Counted from the stretch's first letter, positions 34,099-48,929 are shown. The stretch is DNA of 64,000 bases from Halomonas smyrnensis AAD6 (GCF_000265245.1 NZ_AJKS02000001.1:248001-312000); one strand, 5' to 3'. The notes: generated from the letters alone by a model not told the origin. Numbers and translations: made by a program.

Positions 34099-35705
34099 CA
34101 GCAGGTCTCCCGCTCGTCGGAGGGTTCATCGCGGCTGGCGTCGTGATAGCCGGCCCGGTGCACGCCCCGGCCATAGGCCGGTTCGGTCTCGAGCCCGGCC
34201 AGGAAGGCCTCGGCCTGGGCCCGCATGGCCGCGCGCTTGTCGTCCGACATGCGATCCAGCGAGCCATAGATCAGCTTCATGCGATGATTGCCCGACAGCG
34301 CGTCGCGGTGGGTCTCGAGGAAGCGCCAGTAGAGGCTGTTGAGCGGGCAGGCGTCGTCGCCGACGACCCGCTTCGGGTCGAAGCGGCAGTGCCGGCAATG
34401 GTCCGACATGCGATCGATGTACTTGCCCGAGGCGCAGTAGGGCTTGGAGCCCATCAGGCCGCCGTCGCCGTGCAGCACCATGCCCAGGGTGTTGGGCAGC
34501 TCCACCCACTCGCAGGCGTCGGCATAGACCGCCAGATACCAGTCGCACAGCGCCGACGGGGCCACGTCGCACAGCAGCGCGAAGTTGCCGGTGACCATCA
34601 GCCGCTGGATGTGATGCGCGTAGGCGTTGTCTCGGGTCATCTCGATGGCGCGCCGGAGGCAGCGAAGCTCGGTGGCGCCGCTCCAGTAGAAGGCCGGCAG
34701 GCCGCGATTCGCGTCCAGGGCGTTGGCGCGCTTGTAGTCGGGCATGCGCGTCCAGTAGAGGCCGCGCACGTATTCCCGCCAGCCCAGTATCTGGCGAATG
34801 AAGCCCTCCACCGAGTTGAGCGGCGCGCGCCCCTCGCGATACTCGCGCTCGGCGCCCTCGCACGCCTCCCGGGGCGAGAGCAGGCCGAGGTTCAGCGCCG
34901 CCGACAGCCGCGAGTGGAACAGGAAGGGGGCCTCGTCGCTGATGGCGTCCTGCCAGCGGCCGAAGTCGGGCAGCAGCTCGGCGAGGAAGTGGCGCAGATC
35001 GGCCAGCGCCTGGCGCCGGGTCACCGGCCAGTGGAAGCCCGCGAGGTCGCCGAAGTGATCGCCGAAGTGCTCCTCCACCAGCGTCATGACCTCGCGGGTG
35101 ACGTCATCCCGACGATGACGCGGTGGGGCGGGCACCTCGAGGCGTTCGGGCAGCGGCTCGCGGTTGTCGTGGTCGTAGTTCCAGCGGCCGCCGGCGGGCT
35201 CGTCGCCCTCCATCAGCAGGCCGGTGCGCCGGCGCATCTCGCGGTAGAAATACTCCAGCCGCGGCGACTTGCGTCCCTTCTCCCAGGCGGCGAAATCCTC
35301 CGGCGTGGCATAGAAGCGATCGTCCTCCATCAGGCGCCAGGGCAGGGCGGCGTGAGCGCGCTCACCCATGGCCTGCCACAGGCGCCACTCGCCGGGGCGC
35401 ACGGCGCGGATCTCGTCGCACTCGTAGAGCCGCGCCAGGCGCTCGGCCTCGTCGAGCAGCGTCTGGGCGTTGTCCGGGTCGTCCAGGGCGCTGTAGTGCA
35501 CGCGCAGGCCGCGGTCGCGCAGGTCGGCGGCGAAATGACGCATGGCGGCCAGGATCAGGGCGATCTTCTGCGGGTGATGGGGCACGTAGCGGCCTTCCTC
35601 GGCGACCTCGCACAGGGCGATGACCGCCTCCGGGGGGGCCTCACGCAGGCTCGGCAGGTCATGGCTGAGCTGGTCGCCGAGCACCAGGATCAGGGGACGG
35701 GACAT
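34098..35705 (-). CDS. Prokaryotic Fe-S (6-4) photolyase (FeS-BCP / PhrB type)
   Basis: A 535-residue member of the iron-sulfur bacterial cryptochrome/photolyase group, which repairs UV (6-4) photoproducts with light. It begins LILVLGDQLSHDLPSL, unlike class I photolyases. The C-terminal catalytic domain has the FAD-binding stretch and the four cluster cysteines: one in NFALLCDVAP, then YCASGKYID, CRHC and DACPLNSLYW. Seven bases upstream is GTGAAC and no strong Shine-Dalgarno. The gene is divergent from hemH, and a TTGTACAA box lies in its leader region. Downstream it overlaps a thiol oxidoreductase gene. Confidence 0.93.
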   Translation of the reverse strand: MSRPLILVLGDQLSHDLPSLREAPPEAVIALCEVAEEGRYVPHHPQKIALILAAMRHFAADLRDRGLRVHYSALDDPDNAQTLLDEAERLARLYECDEIRAVRPGEWRLWQAMGERAHAALPWRLMEDDRFYATPEDFAAWEKGRKSPRLEYFYREMRRRTGLLMEGDEPAGGRWNYDHDNREPLPERLEVPAPPRHRRDDVTREVMTLVEEHFGDHFGDLAGFHWPVTRRQALADLRHFLAELLPDFGRWQDAISDEAPFLFHSRLSAALNLGLLSPREACEGAEREYREGRAPLNSVEGFIRQILGWREYVRGLYWTRMPDYKRANALDANRGLPAFYWSGATELRCLRRAIEMTRDNAYAHHIQRLMVTGNFALLCDVAPSALCDWYLAVYADACEWVELPNTLGMVLHGDGGLMGSKPYCASGKYIDRMSDHCRHCRFDPKRVVGDDACPLNSLYWRFLETHRDALSGNHRMKLIYGSLDRMSDDKRAAMRAQAEAFLAGLETEPAYGRGVHRAGYHDASRDEPSDERETC

Positions 35706-35712
35706 TGTTCAC

Positions 35713-35745
35713 CATAAGTTGTACAAATAGCTCCAATAGTATAAC
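35713..35745. promoter_or_regulatory. Divergent photolyase/hemH control region with TTGTACAA box
   Basis: An AT-rich patch holds CATAAGTTGTAC (35713-35724), whose end forms the palindrome TTGTACAA (35719-35726). The same 12-mer lies before the second photolyase operon at 49094. TATACT on the minus strand (35738-35743) could serve the photolyase, and TATAAC on the plus strand (35740-35745) could serve hemH, so one bound regulator could control both. Confidence 0.6.
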
Positions 35746-35823
35746 CATATTTCGCCCGAATGCCCGCAGTGGTAGGCTAGGCCTATCAGTTTCGTCTCAT
35801 GTCGATCACGGGGAACGCGCGCC

Positions 35824-36909
35824 ATGGCAGCCTTCGAGCACTCATCCGATGCCGAGCAGGACTCACCGGGAGAGGGACGGCTGCGGCACGCGCCCGCCGA
35901 TCATCCCACGCTGCCTCGGGCGAAGGTCGGCGTGGTGCTGGTCAACCTCGGCACGCCGGATGCCACCGACTACTGGTCGATGCGCCGCTACCTCGGCGAG
36001 TTCCTCTCCGATCGCCGGGTCGTCGATTACTCGCGCTGGCTGTGGCAGCCGCTGCTGCAGCTGGTGATCCTCGCCCGTCGGCCGTTCATTTCCGGCGCGG
36101 CCTACCGCAGCATCTGGAACCAGGAGCTCGACGAGAGCCCGCTGCTGACCATCACCCGTGAACAGACCGCCAGGGTGGCGGAGCGGCTCGAGGCGGCCTA
36201 TGGCGACCGGGTCGAGGTGGACTTCTGCATGCGCTACGGCAACCCCTCCACCGACAGCGTGCTGCGCCGCCTCCAGGCGCGCGGTTGCGAGCGCATCCTG
36301 TTCTTCCCGCTCTATCCCCAGTACGGCTCGCCGACCACCGCCACCGCCAACGACCAGGCCTTCCGCACCCTGATGCGCCTCAAGTGGCAGCCGGCGATCC
36401 GCACCGTGCCCGCCTATTACCGGCATCCGGCCTATCTCGAGGCGCTGTCCGCCTCGGTGCGCGAGGCCTATGAGGCCGCCGAGTCGACCCCGGAGGTGCT
36501 GGTGGCCTCCTATCACGGCGTGCCCAAGCGCTACCTCGACGATGGCGATCCCTACTACTGCCACTGCCGTCAGACCACCCGGCTGCTCCAGGAGCGGCTG
36601 GCGATGCCCGACGAGGCGATCGAGACCACCTTCCAGTCCAAGTTCGGGCCGGAGGAATGGGTGGGGCCGGCCACCGTCGAGCGCGTCGCCGAGCTGGCCC
36701 GCGAGGGGCGCAAGCATATCGCGGTGATCTCGCCGGCCTTCTCCGCCGACTGCGTGGAGACCCTGGAGGAGATCCAGCAGGAGATCCGCGCCGCCTTCCT
36801 CGAGGCCGGCGGCGAGACCTTCACCTATGTGCCGTGCCTGAACGCCCGCGAGGATCACGTCGATGCGCTGGAGGCCATCGCCCGTCAGGAGCTCTCGGGC
36901 TGGCTGTAG
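35824..36909 (+). CDS. hemH: Ferrochelatase HemH
   Basis: A 361-residue enzyme that inserts Fe2+ into protoporphyrin IX, the last step of heme synthesis. Seen: VGVVLVNLGTPDATDYWSMRRYL near the N-terminus after a 34-residue acidic lead; FFPLYPQYGSPTTATANDQ; the catalytic His in VASYHGVPKRYL; CHCRQTT; and FQSKFGPEEWVGP. The final VISPAFSADCVETLEEI carries the conserved Glu residues. It is divergent from the Fe-S photolyase, with the shared upstream region suggesting joint regulation by light or porphyrin stress. Confidence 0.96.
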   Translation: MAAFEHSSDAEQDSPGEGRLRHAPADHPTLPRAKVGVVLVNLGTPDATDYWSMRRYLGEFLSDRRVVDYSRWLWQPLLQLVILARRPFISGAAYRSIWNQELDESPLLTITREQTARVAERLEAAYGDRVEVDFCMRYGNPSTDSVLRRLQARGCERILFFPLYPQYGSPTTATANDQAFRTLMRLKWQPAIRTVPAYYRHPAYLEALSASVREAYEAAESTPEVLVASYHGVPKRYLDDGDPYYCHCRQTTRLLQERLAMPDEAIETTFQSKFGPEEWVGPATVERVAELAREGRKHIAVISPAFSADCVETLEEIQQEIRAAFLEAGGETFTYVPCLNAREDHVDALEAIARQELSGWL

Positions 36910-36952
36910 CGCCGCCCCGCGAGGCGTTCGCGCCCTCGTGACATTCGCACAA

Positions 36953-36983
36953 GAGAAAGGCGGCCCGGTGGGCCGCCTTTCTC
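36953..36983. terminator. Bidirectional terminator between hemH and mrpG
   Basis: GAGAAAGGCGGCCC pairs with GGGCCGCCTTTCTC around GGT. Both arms carry short A/T stretches, so it can end hemH and the convergent minus-strand Mrp operon. Confidence 0.85.
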
Positions 36984-37013
36984 GTTGCAGGACGCGTTGC
37001 CGAGAGGCGTGTC

Positions 37014-37442
37014 TCAGTGCCCGTTCGGGCGCTTGTCGAGGGTGATGGGGTCACGCTCGGGGGGAGAGCCGTGGGGCACCGGCGTCTGGCCGACCTCTTC
37101 CTCCTGAAGCTCCACGGGATGGCCGCGGGTCTTGTCGACGTACTTGAGCTGCAGGTGCAGGCCGGTCTTGGCCAGCAAGTGAGCGCTTACCGGGGCGGTG
37201 ATGAACAGGAACAGGGCGATCAGGATTTCCTGCACCACCGGCTCGCTGTCGGCGATGCCGAAGTAGAGCATCGAGGCCACCAGGGTGCAGCCGATGCCCA
37301 TGGTGGTGGCCTTGGTCGGCCCGTGCAGGCGCATGTAGAAGTCACGCAGGTGCGCCATGCCCAGCGAGCCGATGAAGGCGAAGGCCCCGCCGGCGATCAG
37401 CAGCAGCGAGATGACTCCCTCGAGAATCACGTAGAACGTCAT
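37014..37442 (-). CDS. mrpG: Mrp-type Na+/H+ antiporter subunit G (first operon)
   Basis: A 142-residue membrane protein with three predicted helices and the MrpG block GMAHLRDFYMRLHGPTKATTMG. The acidic and proline-rich C-terminal tail (after about residue 105) extends beyond the usual family length. It is the last gene of the minus-strand operon mrpAB-C-D-E-F-G. Confidence 0.94.
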   Translation of the reverse strand: MTFYVILEGVISLLLIAGGAFAFIGSLGMAHLRDFYMRLHGPTKATTMGIGCTLVASMLYFGIADSEPVVQEILIALFLFITAPVSAHLLAKTGLHLQLKYVDKTRGHPVELQEEEVGQTPVPHGSPPERDPITLDKRPNGH

Positions 37443-37453
37443 GCCGGACCCTC

Positions 37454-37723
37454 CTATTCGATGATGTCGCCGCGCAGCAGGTACTTGCAGACCGCCACGG
37501 TGCTGATGAAACCGAGCATGGCGATCAGCACCGCCGCCTCGAAGTAGGTCTTGGTGCCGAGCCACAGACCGAGCAGCACGATCAGGGCGATGGAGTTCAC
37601 GTACATGGTGTCCAGCGCCAGGATGCGGTCGGGCAGGCTGGGCCCCACCGTCAGGCGGAAGGTGTTCAGCAGCAGCGCCAGCATCACCAGCGTCAGGCTG
37701 ATCTTCAGCGCGATGTCTAGCAT
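37454..37723 (-). CDS. mrpF: Mrp-type Na+/H+ antiporter subunit F (first operon)
   Basis: An 89-residue protein with three helices and the MrpF signature RLTVGPSLPDRILALDTMYVN. It overlaps the end of mrpE by 7 bases and is followed by mrpG after 11 bases. Confidence 0.95.
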   Translation of the reverse strand: MLDIALKISLTLVMLALLLNTFRLTVGPSLPDRILALDTMYVNSIALIVLLGLWLGTKTYFEAAVLIAMLGFISTVAVCKYLLRGDIIE

Positions 37724-38214
37724 TCGTAGATCTCCTTGAGCGGGCGCTCGTAGCGTTCGCGGATCTGTTCGATCAGCGCCTCGTCATCCTCCGCGTCCAG
37801 GGCGTGGATCAGCAGCGTCTTGCCGTCCATGCGCACGTTGGCCGACACCGTGCCCGGGGTCAGGCTGATGGTGCTGGCCAGTAGGGTGATGGTGAAGCGC
37901 TCCTCCAGCATCAGCGGATACTCCACGAAGTGGGGGCGCGAACGCTGACGCGGGTTGAGGATCAGCCAGGCGACCTGGAAGTTGGCGACCACGATGTCGC
38001 CCAGCACCCGCAGCACGTAGAGAAGCAGCAGCCCGGGGCGCTTGACGTTGGGCTGCACGTCCCAGAAGCGGTAGGTGAGCAGCGGAATGGCGATGGCCAG
38101 GGCGCCGCCCAGCAAGAACTGGCCGAAGGCCAGGCTGCGCACCAGCAGCAGCCACACCACCAGCAGCATCAGCGACAGCATCGGGATCGGCAGCCAGGAA
38201 CGAGGACGGATCAT
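37717..38214 (-). CDS. mrpE: Mrp-type Na+/H+ antiporter subunit E (first operon)
   Basis: A 165-residue protein with two to three N-terminal helices and the diagnostic soluble region TLLASTISLTPGTVSANVRMDGKTLLIHALD. The start MIRPRSWLPIPML overlaps the mrpD stop by 4 bases. The longer open frame upstream is an out-of-frame shadow of mrpD. Confidence 0.95.
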   Translation of the reverse strand: MIRPRSWLPIPMLSLMLLVVWLLLVRSLAFGQFLLGGALAIAIPLLTYRFWDVQPNVKRPGLLLLYVLRVLGDIVVANFQVAWLILNPRQRSRPHFVEYPLMLEERFTITLLASTISLTPGTVSANVRMDGKTLLIHALDAEDDEALIEQIRERYERPLKEIYEC

Positions 38215-39722
38215 GAGGCGTCTCCAGCGTCGGGGAGCAGGGTGCGAACCATGGCATCGGGATCGGCCAGCTGCTCGGCGGCGGCCTGGGTGTAGTCGCT
38301 GACCGGTCCGGCCAGCGCCACCAGCAGCGGCGAGGTGGCCAGCAGCAGGGACACGCCGATCCAGTGCTGGCGGGGCAGCGGCTCGCCGTCGCGCTCGCCC
38401 TTCTGGCTGCGCCAGAACAGGGTCGAGCCGGCCCGCGAGAGGGCGATGATGGCGCCCAGGCCGCTCGCCAGCAGCAGCGGCCACAGCCACGGCTGCTGCT
38501 CGGCGCTGGCGGCTTCGAGCAGCAGCGCCTTGCCGATGGCGCCGGACAGCGGCGGCAGGCCGGCCACCGCCACAGCACCGGCCAGGAACAGCATCGAGAG
38601 CGCGCCGCCCTGGGTCAGCGGCCGGCCACGGACGATGCGTGTCCCGGCCTTGCCGCGCTGCAGGCCGATCATCTCGGCCAGCAGGAACAGGCCGCCGGTG
38701 ACCAGGGTGCTGTGCACCAGGTAGTAGAGCAGCGAGGACGTGGCCTCGACCGTGCCCATGCCGACGCCGGCCAGCAGGGTGCCCACCGAGACCAGCACCA
38801 GATAGGCCATCAGCAGGCGCAGGTCGCGGGCGGCCAGCACGCCGAGGGTCGCCACGGCCAGGGTCGCCAGCGCCAGCCACCACACCCAGGGCTGCTGCAG
38901 GGCGGCCAGGCTGCCGGCCTGCTCGCCGAAGACCAGCGAATAGACCCGCAGGATGGCGTAGATGCCGACCTTGGTCATGATGGCGAACAGCGCCGCCACC
39001 GGGGCCGGCGCCGCCGCGTAGGCCCGCGGCAGCCAGAAGTACAGCGGCAGGATGGCGGCCTTGAGGCCGAACACCACCAGCAGCAGCAGGGCGCCGGCGG
39101 TCACCAGGCCGCTGCGCTCGGCGGGCAGCTCGGCGATGCGGGCCGCCATGTCGGCCATGTTCAGGGTGCCGGTGGCGCCGTAGAGGGTGCCGACGGCGAT
39201 CAGGAACAGCGACGAGCCGGCCAGGTTGAGCACCACGTAGTGCACGGCGGCCTGGGTGCGTGACTTGCCGCCGCCGTGCAGCAGCAGGGCGTAGGAGGCC
39301 AGCAGCAGCACCTCGAAGAACACGAACAGGTTGAACAGGTCGCCGGTCAGGAAGGCGCCGTTGATGCCCATCAGCTGGAGCTGGAAGAGGCCGTGGAAGT
39401 TGCTGCCCTGCTCGTCGTCGCCGCCGCAGGCGAAGATCACGCAGCCCAGGGCCAGCACCGAGGTCAGCATCACCATCAGCGCCGAGAGGCGGTCGAGCAC
39501 CAGCACGATGCCGAACGGCGGCTGCCAGTCGCCCAGCGCGTAGTAGGCGATCTCGCCGCCGGCGGCCCGGTCGACCAGCAGCGCCGAGACCGCGACCAGC
39601 GCCAGGGTGGCCCCGACGCCGAGCCAGCGCTTGGTGCGCGGGCTGCCGTGGCGCGTGCGCAGCAGCAGCACGCCGGCGATCAGCGGCAGCACCACGGGGA
39701 GCACGATCAGGTGGGGACTCAT
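38211..39722 (-). CDS. mrpD: Mrp-type Na+/H+ antiporter subunit D (first operon)
   Basis: A 503-residue, about 14-helix protein homologous to NuoM/NuoN. Seen are GDLFNLFVFFEVLLLASYALL, with the Glu essential for proton movement, and LPLYFWLPRAYAAAPAPVAALFAIMTKVGIYA, with the conserved Lys. It overlaps mrpC by 4 bases. Confidence 0.96.
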   Translation of the reverse strand: MSPHLIVLPVVLPLIAGVLLLRTRHGSPRTKRWLGVGATLALVAVSALLVDRAAGGEIAYYALGDWQPPFGIVLVLDRLSALMVMLTSVLALGCVIFACGGDDEQGSNFHGLFQLQLMGINGAFLTGDLFNLFVFFEVLLLASYALLLHGGGKSRTQAAVHYVVLNLAGSSLFLIAVGTLYGATGTLNMADMAARIAELPAERSGLVTAGALLLLVVFGLKAAILPLYFWLPRAYAAAPAPVAALFAIMTKVGIYAILRVYSLVFGEQAGSLAALQQPWVWWLALATLAVATLGVLAARDLRLLMAYLVLVSVGTLLAGVGMGTVEATSSLLYYLVHSTLVTGGLFLLAEMIGLQRGKAGTRIVRGRPLTQGGALSMLFLAGAVAVAGLPPLSGAIGKALLLEAASAEQQPWLWPLLLASGLGAIIALSRAGSTLFWRSQKGERDGEPLPRQHWIGVSLLLATSPLLVALAGPVSDYTQAAAEQLADPDAMVRTLLPDAGDAS

Positions 39723-40068
39723 CGACGGTTCTCCTCTCGATCGTCGCGACCGCGGCCGCCGTCGACGTGGTCGTTACCCATGTCGCCCCGGGCGCGCATC
39801 GCCAGGATCACCGCGAAGGCGGTCATGGCGAAGCCGATGACGATCGCGGTCAGCACCAGCGCCTGGGGCAGCGGGTCGGCGTAGGACGCCTTGCCGTCGA
39901 CGATGGCGGCGCCATGGGTGGTCAGCCCGCCCATCGAGAACAGGAACAGGTTGACCGCGTAGGACAGCAGGGTCAGTCCCACCACCACGGGGAAGGTCCG
40001 TCCCCGCAGGATCAGATAGAGGCCACAGGCGCTGAGCACGCCGGTGGTGATGGCATAGAGGCTTTCCA

Positions 40069-40069
<1 letters not shown>
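39719..40069 (-). CDS. mrpC: Mrp-type Na+/H+ antiporter subunit C (first operon)
   Basis: A 116-residue protein with three helices, homologous to NuoK. The block [25 protein letters not shown] is the MrpC hallmark. The start MESLYAITTGVL overlaps the mrpAB stop by one base, so translation is coupled. A charged tail, rich in Asp and Arg, follows the last helix. Confidence 0.95.
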
Positions 40070-42891
<2,822 letters not shown>

Positions 42892-43136
42892 CGATCAGTC
42901 ATCCTGCTCGGTTGCGTTATGTCGGAGCGTCATCATGCCGAGAGGGCGGCCGCGCGCCAGAGGTCAGGCGCCGCCTCCGTCCCAGGGCCGATCGAGCCCC
43001 ATGAAGTAGTTGAATCGCAATACCTTACCGTATCGGGCGGCGGCTCGCGCCACCTTGCCTTTCAAAATCGGGCTCTTTAAGGTTGAACCACGTTTTCATC
43101 CGGTGGGCCCGCGCGGACGCCAGGGAGGAAGGCTCG
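42892..43136. other. Divergent intergenic region of the two Mrp operons
   Basis: The 245 bases between the two mrpA starts must hold both promoters. Loose matches on the plus strand are TTGAAT (43010-43015) and TTGCCT (43055-43060), but neither has a convincing -10 at the right spacing. I find no clear operator or riboswitch-like fold. Confidence 0.5.
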
Positions 43137-45459
<2,323 letters not shown>

Positions 45460-45467
<8 letters not shown>

Positions 45468-45891
45468 GTCTGGCACCCTGATCCTCAGCGTCGCCGCCCG
45501 CCTGCTGCTGCCGCTGCAGCTGCTGTTCTCGGTGTTCCTGCTGCTGCGCGGTCACGACGAGCCCGGCGGGGGCTTCATCGCCGGCCTGGTGGCGGCAGGG
45601 GGCTTCGCGCTCTACCTGTTCGCCTTCGGTCGTCACGCCCTGCGCCGGGTGCTGCGGGTCTCGCCGCGCGATCTGGTGGGCGTGGGGCTGCTGCTCGGCG
45701 TGAGCTCGACGCTGCCGGCCTGGTGGAGCGGCGAGCCCTTCTTCACCGCCCACTGGTGGACGATCCCGGTGATCGACTTCAAGGCCTCGACGCCGCTGAT
45801 CTTCGATATCGGCGTCTACCTGGCGGTCGTGGGCGTGGTGCTCACCGCCATCACCGCCCTGGTGGACACCGATCGACACGATGAGGGATAG
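45460..45891 (+). CDS. mrpB: Mrp-type Na+/H+ antiporter subunit B (second operon)
   Basis: A 143-residue protein with four helices and the MrpB signature [25 protein letters not shown], ending [21 protein letters not shown]. It corresponds to the C-terminal part of the fused subunit in the divergent operon. Confidence 0.96.
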
Positions 45892-45894
45892 CCT

Positions 45895-46242
45895 ATGGAA
45901 CCCCTGATGGCCGTGACCATCGGCGTGCTGTTCGCCACCGCCATCTACATGATGCTGAGGCGCTCCATCGTCAAGCTGGTGATCGGGCTGATGCTGCTGT
46001 CCAACGCCGCCAACCTGCTGATCTTCGCCACCGCCGGCATGCGCCGTGGGGCGCCGCCGCTGGTGCCGGAGGGGCTCGCTGCCCCCGAGTCGGCGGTGGC
46101 CGATCCGCTGCCCCAGGCGCTGGTGCTGACCGCCATCGTCATCGCCTTCGGCGTGCTGTCGTTCGCGGTGGTGCTGGTGCGGCGCGCCTGGGAGATCGTG
46201 CGCGCCGACGACCTTGACCGGATGAAGGATACCGACACGTGA
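45895..46242 (+). CDS. mrpC: Mrp-type Na+/H+ antiporter subunit C (second operon)
   Basis: A 115-residue protein with three helices, NuoK-like, with the block [29 protein letters not shown]. It lies 3 bases after mrpB and overlaps mrpD by 4 bases. Confidence 0.96.
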   Translation: MEPLMAVTIGVLFATAIYMMLRRSIVKLVIGLMLLSNAANLLIFATAGMRRGAPPLVPEGLAAPESAVADPLPQALVLTAIVIAFGVLSFAVVLVRRAWEIVRADDLDRMKDTDT

Positions 46243-47756
46243 CCCCGCAGATCGCGCTCCCCGTCCTCATCCCGCTGTTCGCCGGGGCCCTGTCGCTGGT
46301 GTTCTGGCGCTCCCGCACGATGCAGCGCCTGATCGCGTTGGGCGGCACCGTCGGGCTGCTGGCCACCGGCGTCTGGCTGCTGATGACGGTGAGCCGCGAC
46401 GGCATCCAGGTGATGCAGATGGGCGGCTGGCCGGCGCCCTTCGGCATCAGCCTGGTCGCCGACCTGCTGGGCGCGCTCATGGTCGTGCTGACCGGCATCA
46501 TCGGCCTGGCGGTGGCGCTCTTCTCGCTGGCCTCGGTCGGCCGTGGGCACCAGGACTACGGCTATTTCCCGCTGATGCACCTGCTGCTGGCCGGCGTGGC
46601 CGGGGCCTTCTTGACCGGCGACATCTTCAACCTCTACGTGTGGTTCGAGGTGATGCTGGTGGCGTCCTTCGCGCTGCTGATCCTGGGCAGCGAGAAGCCG
46701 CAGATGGAGGGGGCGATCAAGTACGTGACCCTCAATCTGGTGTCGTCGGTGCTGTTCCTGGTCGCCGTGGGCCTGCTGTACGGCATGGTGGGTACCCTCA
46801 ACATGGCCGACATCGCCCGCCGCCTGACGACCCTGGACGATACCGGCATGGTCGACGTGCTGGCGATGATGTTCATGGTCGCCTTCGGCATCAAGGCGGC
46901 GGCCTTCCCGCTGTTCTTCTGGCTGCCGGCCTCGTACCACACGCCGCCGGTCGCGGTCTCGGCGCTGTTCGCCGGCCTGCTGACCAAGGTCGGGGTCTAT
47001 GCGCTGTTCCGGGTGTTCACGCTGATCTTCCATCACAGCCCCGGCTATACCCACGAGATCCTGCTGTGGGGCGCCGCCCTGACCATGCTGTCCGGTGTCC
47101 TGGGGGCGGCGGCGCAGTTCGAGTTCCGGCGCATCCTGTCGTTCCACATCGTCAGCCAGATCGGCTACATGATCCTGGGGCTGGCGCTGTTCACGCCTCT
47201 GGCGATCCTCGGCGGGGTGTTCTATATCGCCCACCACATCATCGTGAAGACCAACCTCTTCCTGATCAGCGGCATCGTCCAGCGGCTGCGCGGCAGCTAT
47301 CGCCTCGAGACGCTGGGTGGCGTCTATCGCCAGCACCCCTGGCTGGCGGTGCTGTTCCTGATATCGGCGCTGTCGCTGGCCGGCATGCCGCCGCTGTCGG
47401 GCTTCTTCGCCAAGTTCATCGTGATCCGGGCGGGCCTCGAGGCCGAGGCCTACGGGGTGACGGCGATCGCGCTGCTGGTGGGGCTGCTCACCCTGTACTC
47501 GATGATCAAGATCTGGAACGAGGCGTTCTGGAAGGCGCCGCCCGATGACGAGGCCGGGGGCGAGCCCGCCCGGGAGGTCGGGCAGCGCGAACTGTGGCTG
47601 ATGGGCGCGCCGGCGGTCGGCCTGGCGCTGTGTACCCTGGCGATCGGGCTGCAGCCCGACGCGCTCTATGCGCTGGCCGAGGCCTCCGCGGCGCAGCTGC
47701 TGGCGCCCGAGCGTTACATCGAGGCGGTACTCGGCGTGCCGGGAGGGGAGCCATGA
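46239..47756 (+). CDS. mrpD: Mrp-type Na+/H+ antiporter subunit D (second operon)
   Basis: A 505-residue NuoM/NuoN-like subunit. Seen are [24 protein letters not shown], with the key Glu, and [38 protein letters not shown], with the conserved Lys. It begins with GTG ([13 protein letters not shown]) and overlaps mrpE by 4 bases. Confidence 0.96.
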   Translation: MTPQIALPVLIPLFAGALSLVFWRSRTMQRLIALGGTVGLLATGVWLLMTVSRDGIQVMQMGGWPAPFGISLVADLLGALMVVLTGIIGLAVALFSLASVGRGHQDYGYFPLMHLLLAGVAGAFLTGDIFNLYVWFEVMLVASFALLILGSEKPQMEGAIKYVTLNLVSSVLFLVAVGLLYGMVGTLNMADIARRLTTLDDTGMVDVLAMMFMVAFGIKAAAFPLFFWLPASYHTPPVAVSALFAGLLTKVGVYALFRVFTLIFHHSPGYTHEILLWGAALTMLSGVLGAAAQFEFRRILSFHIVSQIGYMILGLALFTPLAILGGVFYIAHHIIVKTNLFLISGIVQRLRGSYRLETLGGVYRQHPWLAVLFLISALSLAGMPPLSGFFAKFIVIRAGLEAEAYGVTAIALLVGLLTLYSMIKIWNEAFWKAPPDDEAGGEPAREVGQRELWLMGAPAVGLALCTLAIGLQPDALYALAEASAAQLLAPERYIEAVLGVPGGEP

Positions 47757-48226
47757 TCGGCGCGGCCTGGAACCTCATGCTCGGCGTCGCCTGGGTGGTG
47801 CTGACCGGCGACTTCAGCGGCGGCAGCCTGTTCGCCGGGCTGGTGTTCGGCTACCTGGTGCTGGCGCTGATCCAGCCCCAGGTGCCGGCGCTGGCCGGTT
47901 ACGCCCAGCGGCTGCCGCGACTGATCCGCTTCGTCGGCTTCTTCCTCAAGGAGCTGGTGGTCTCCAACCTGCGGGTGTCCTACGACATCATCACGCCGCC
48001 CTGGTACATGAAGCCGGGGGTGATCGCGATGCCGCTGAAGGCCCGCACGGAATTCGAGATCGCCTTCGTCGCCAACCTGATCTCGCTGACCCCGGGGACG
48101 CTGAGCCTGGACGTCTCCGACGACCGCCGCGTGCTCTACATCCATGCCATGTTCCTCGACGACGAGCCGGCGCTGACCCGCAGCCTGGCCGAGCTCGAGC
48201 GGCGTGCCCTGGAACTCTTCCACTGA
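47753..48226 (+). CDS. mrpE: Mrp-type Na+/H+ antiporter subunit E (second operon)
   Basis: A 157-residue protein with the MrpE soluble block FVANLISLTPGTLSLDVSDDRRVLYIHAMFLDD. The ATG at 47753 overlaps the mrpD stop in ATGA; the longer upstream frame is a shadow. Confidence 0.95.
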   Translation: MIGAAWNLMLGVAWVVLTGDFSGGSLFAGLVFGYLVLALIQPQVPALAGYAQRLPRLIRFVGFFLKELVVSNLRVSYDIITPPWYMKPGVIAMPLKARTEFEIAFVANLISLTPGTLSLDVSDDRRVLYIHAMFLDDEPALTRSLAELERRALELFH

Positions 48227-48244
48227 CGAGGGGAGGCCTGTCCC

Positions 48245-48514
48245 GTGTCGATCGTGATCCTGTTCAGTCTGGCCGTGATGTCGCTGGCCCTGTGCCTGGC
48301 GTTCGCGCGCCTGTTCCGGGGGCCGAGCCTGCCGGATCGGGTCGTGGCGCTGGAGCTGTTCTCCTCGATCCTCGTCGGCATCATCGGCGTGGTGGCCATC
48401 GCCACCGACGTGGCGATCCTGCTCGACGTGGCCATCGTCATGGCGCTGATGGCCTTCATGGCCACCATCGGCTTCGCCCGGTTCCTCGAGCGGGGAGGGC
48501 CGCGAGATGACTGA
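48245..48514 (+). CDS. mrpF: Mrp-type Na+/H+ antiporter subunit F (second operon)
   Basis: An 89-residue three-helix protein with the MrpF signature RLFRGPSLPDRVVALELFSS. The start is GTG, preceded by GAGGGGAGG. It overlaps mrpG by 8 bases. Confidence 0.95.
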   Translation: MSIVILFSLAVMSLALCLAFARLFRGPSLPDRVVALELFSSILVGIIGVVAIATDVAILLDVAIVMALMAFMATIGFARFLERGGPRDD

Positions 48515-48905
48515 GGTGCTCACCGCCGCCGGCCTGCTGACCGGCTCCACCTTCATGCTGCTGGCCGCCCTGGGGGTGGTGCGCCTGCCCGATCTGCTGA
48601 CCCGCCTGCACGCGACCACCAAGGCGGCCACGCTGGGCGTGTCGCTGATCATGCTGTCGGTGGCGGTGCACTTCGCCGAGACGGCGGTGGTGGCCAGGGC
48701 CCTGGGGATCATCCTGTTCCTCATGCTGACGGCACCGGTGGCGGCGCATATCATCGGCCGCGCCGGCTACTTCGTCGGCGCCCGGCTGTGGGACGGCACC
48801 GTCAAGGACGAGCTTCGCCCCCACTACGATCCGCTGACCCATCGCCTGCGCAGCGGGCGCGAAGAGGACGACGAACCGCCCGCCGCGCCGCCCCACCGCG
48901 ACTGA
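48507..48905 (+). CDS. mrpG: Mrp-type Na+/H+ antiporter subunit G (second operon)
   Basis: A 132-residue three-helix protein with the MrpG block GVVRLPDLLTRLHATTKAATLGVSLIM and a charged C-terminal tail (after about residue 105). It is the last gene of the seven-gene operon. Confidence 0.94.
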   Translation: MTEVLTAAGLLTGSTFMLLAALGVVRLPDLLTRLHATTKAATLGVSLIMLSVAVHFAETAVVARALGIILFLMLTAPVAAHIIGRAGYFVGARLWDGTVKDELRPHYDPLTHRLRSGREEDDEPPAAPPHRD

Positions 48906-48929
48906 CTCCCCCGCCCGCAAGACGCGCCT

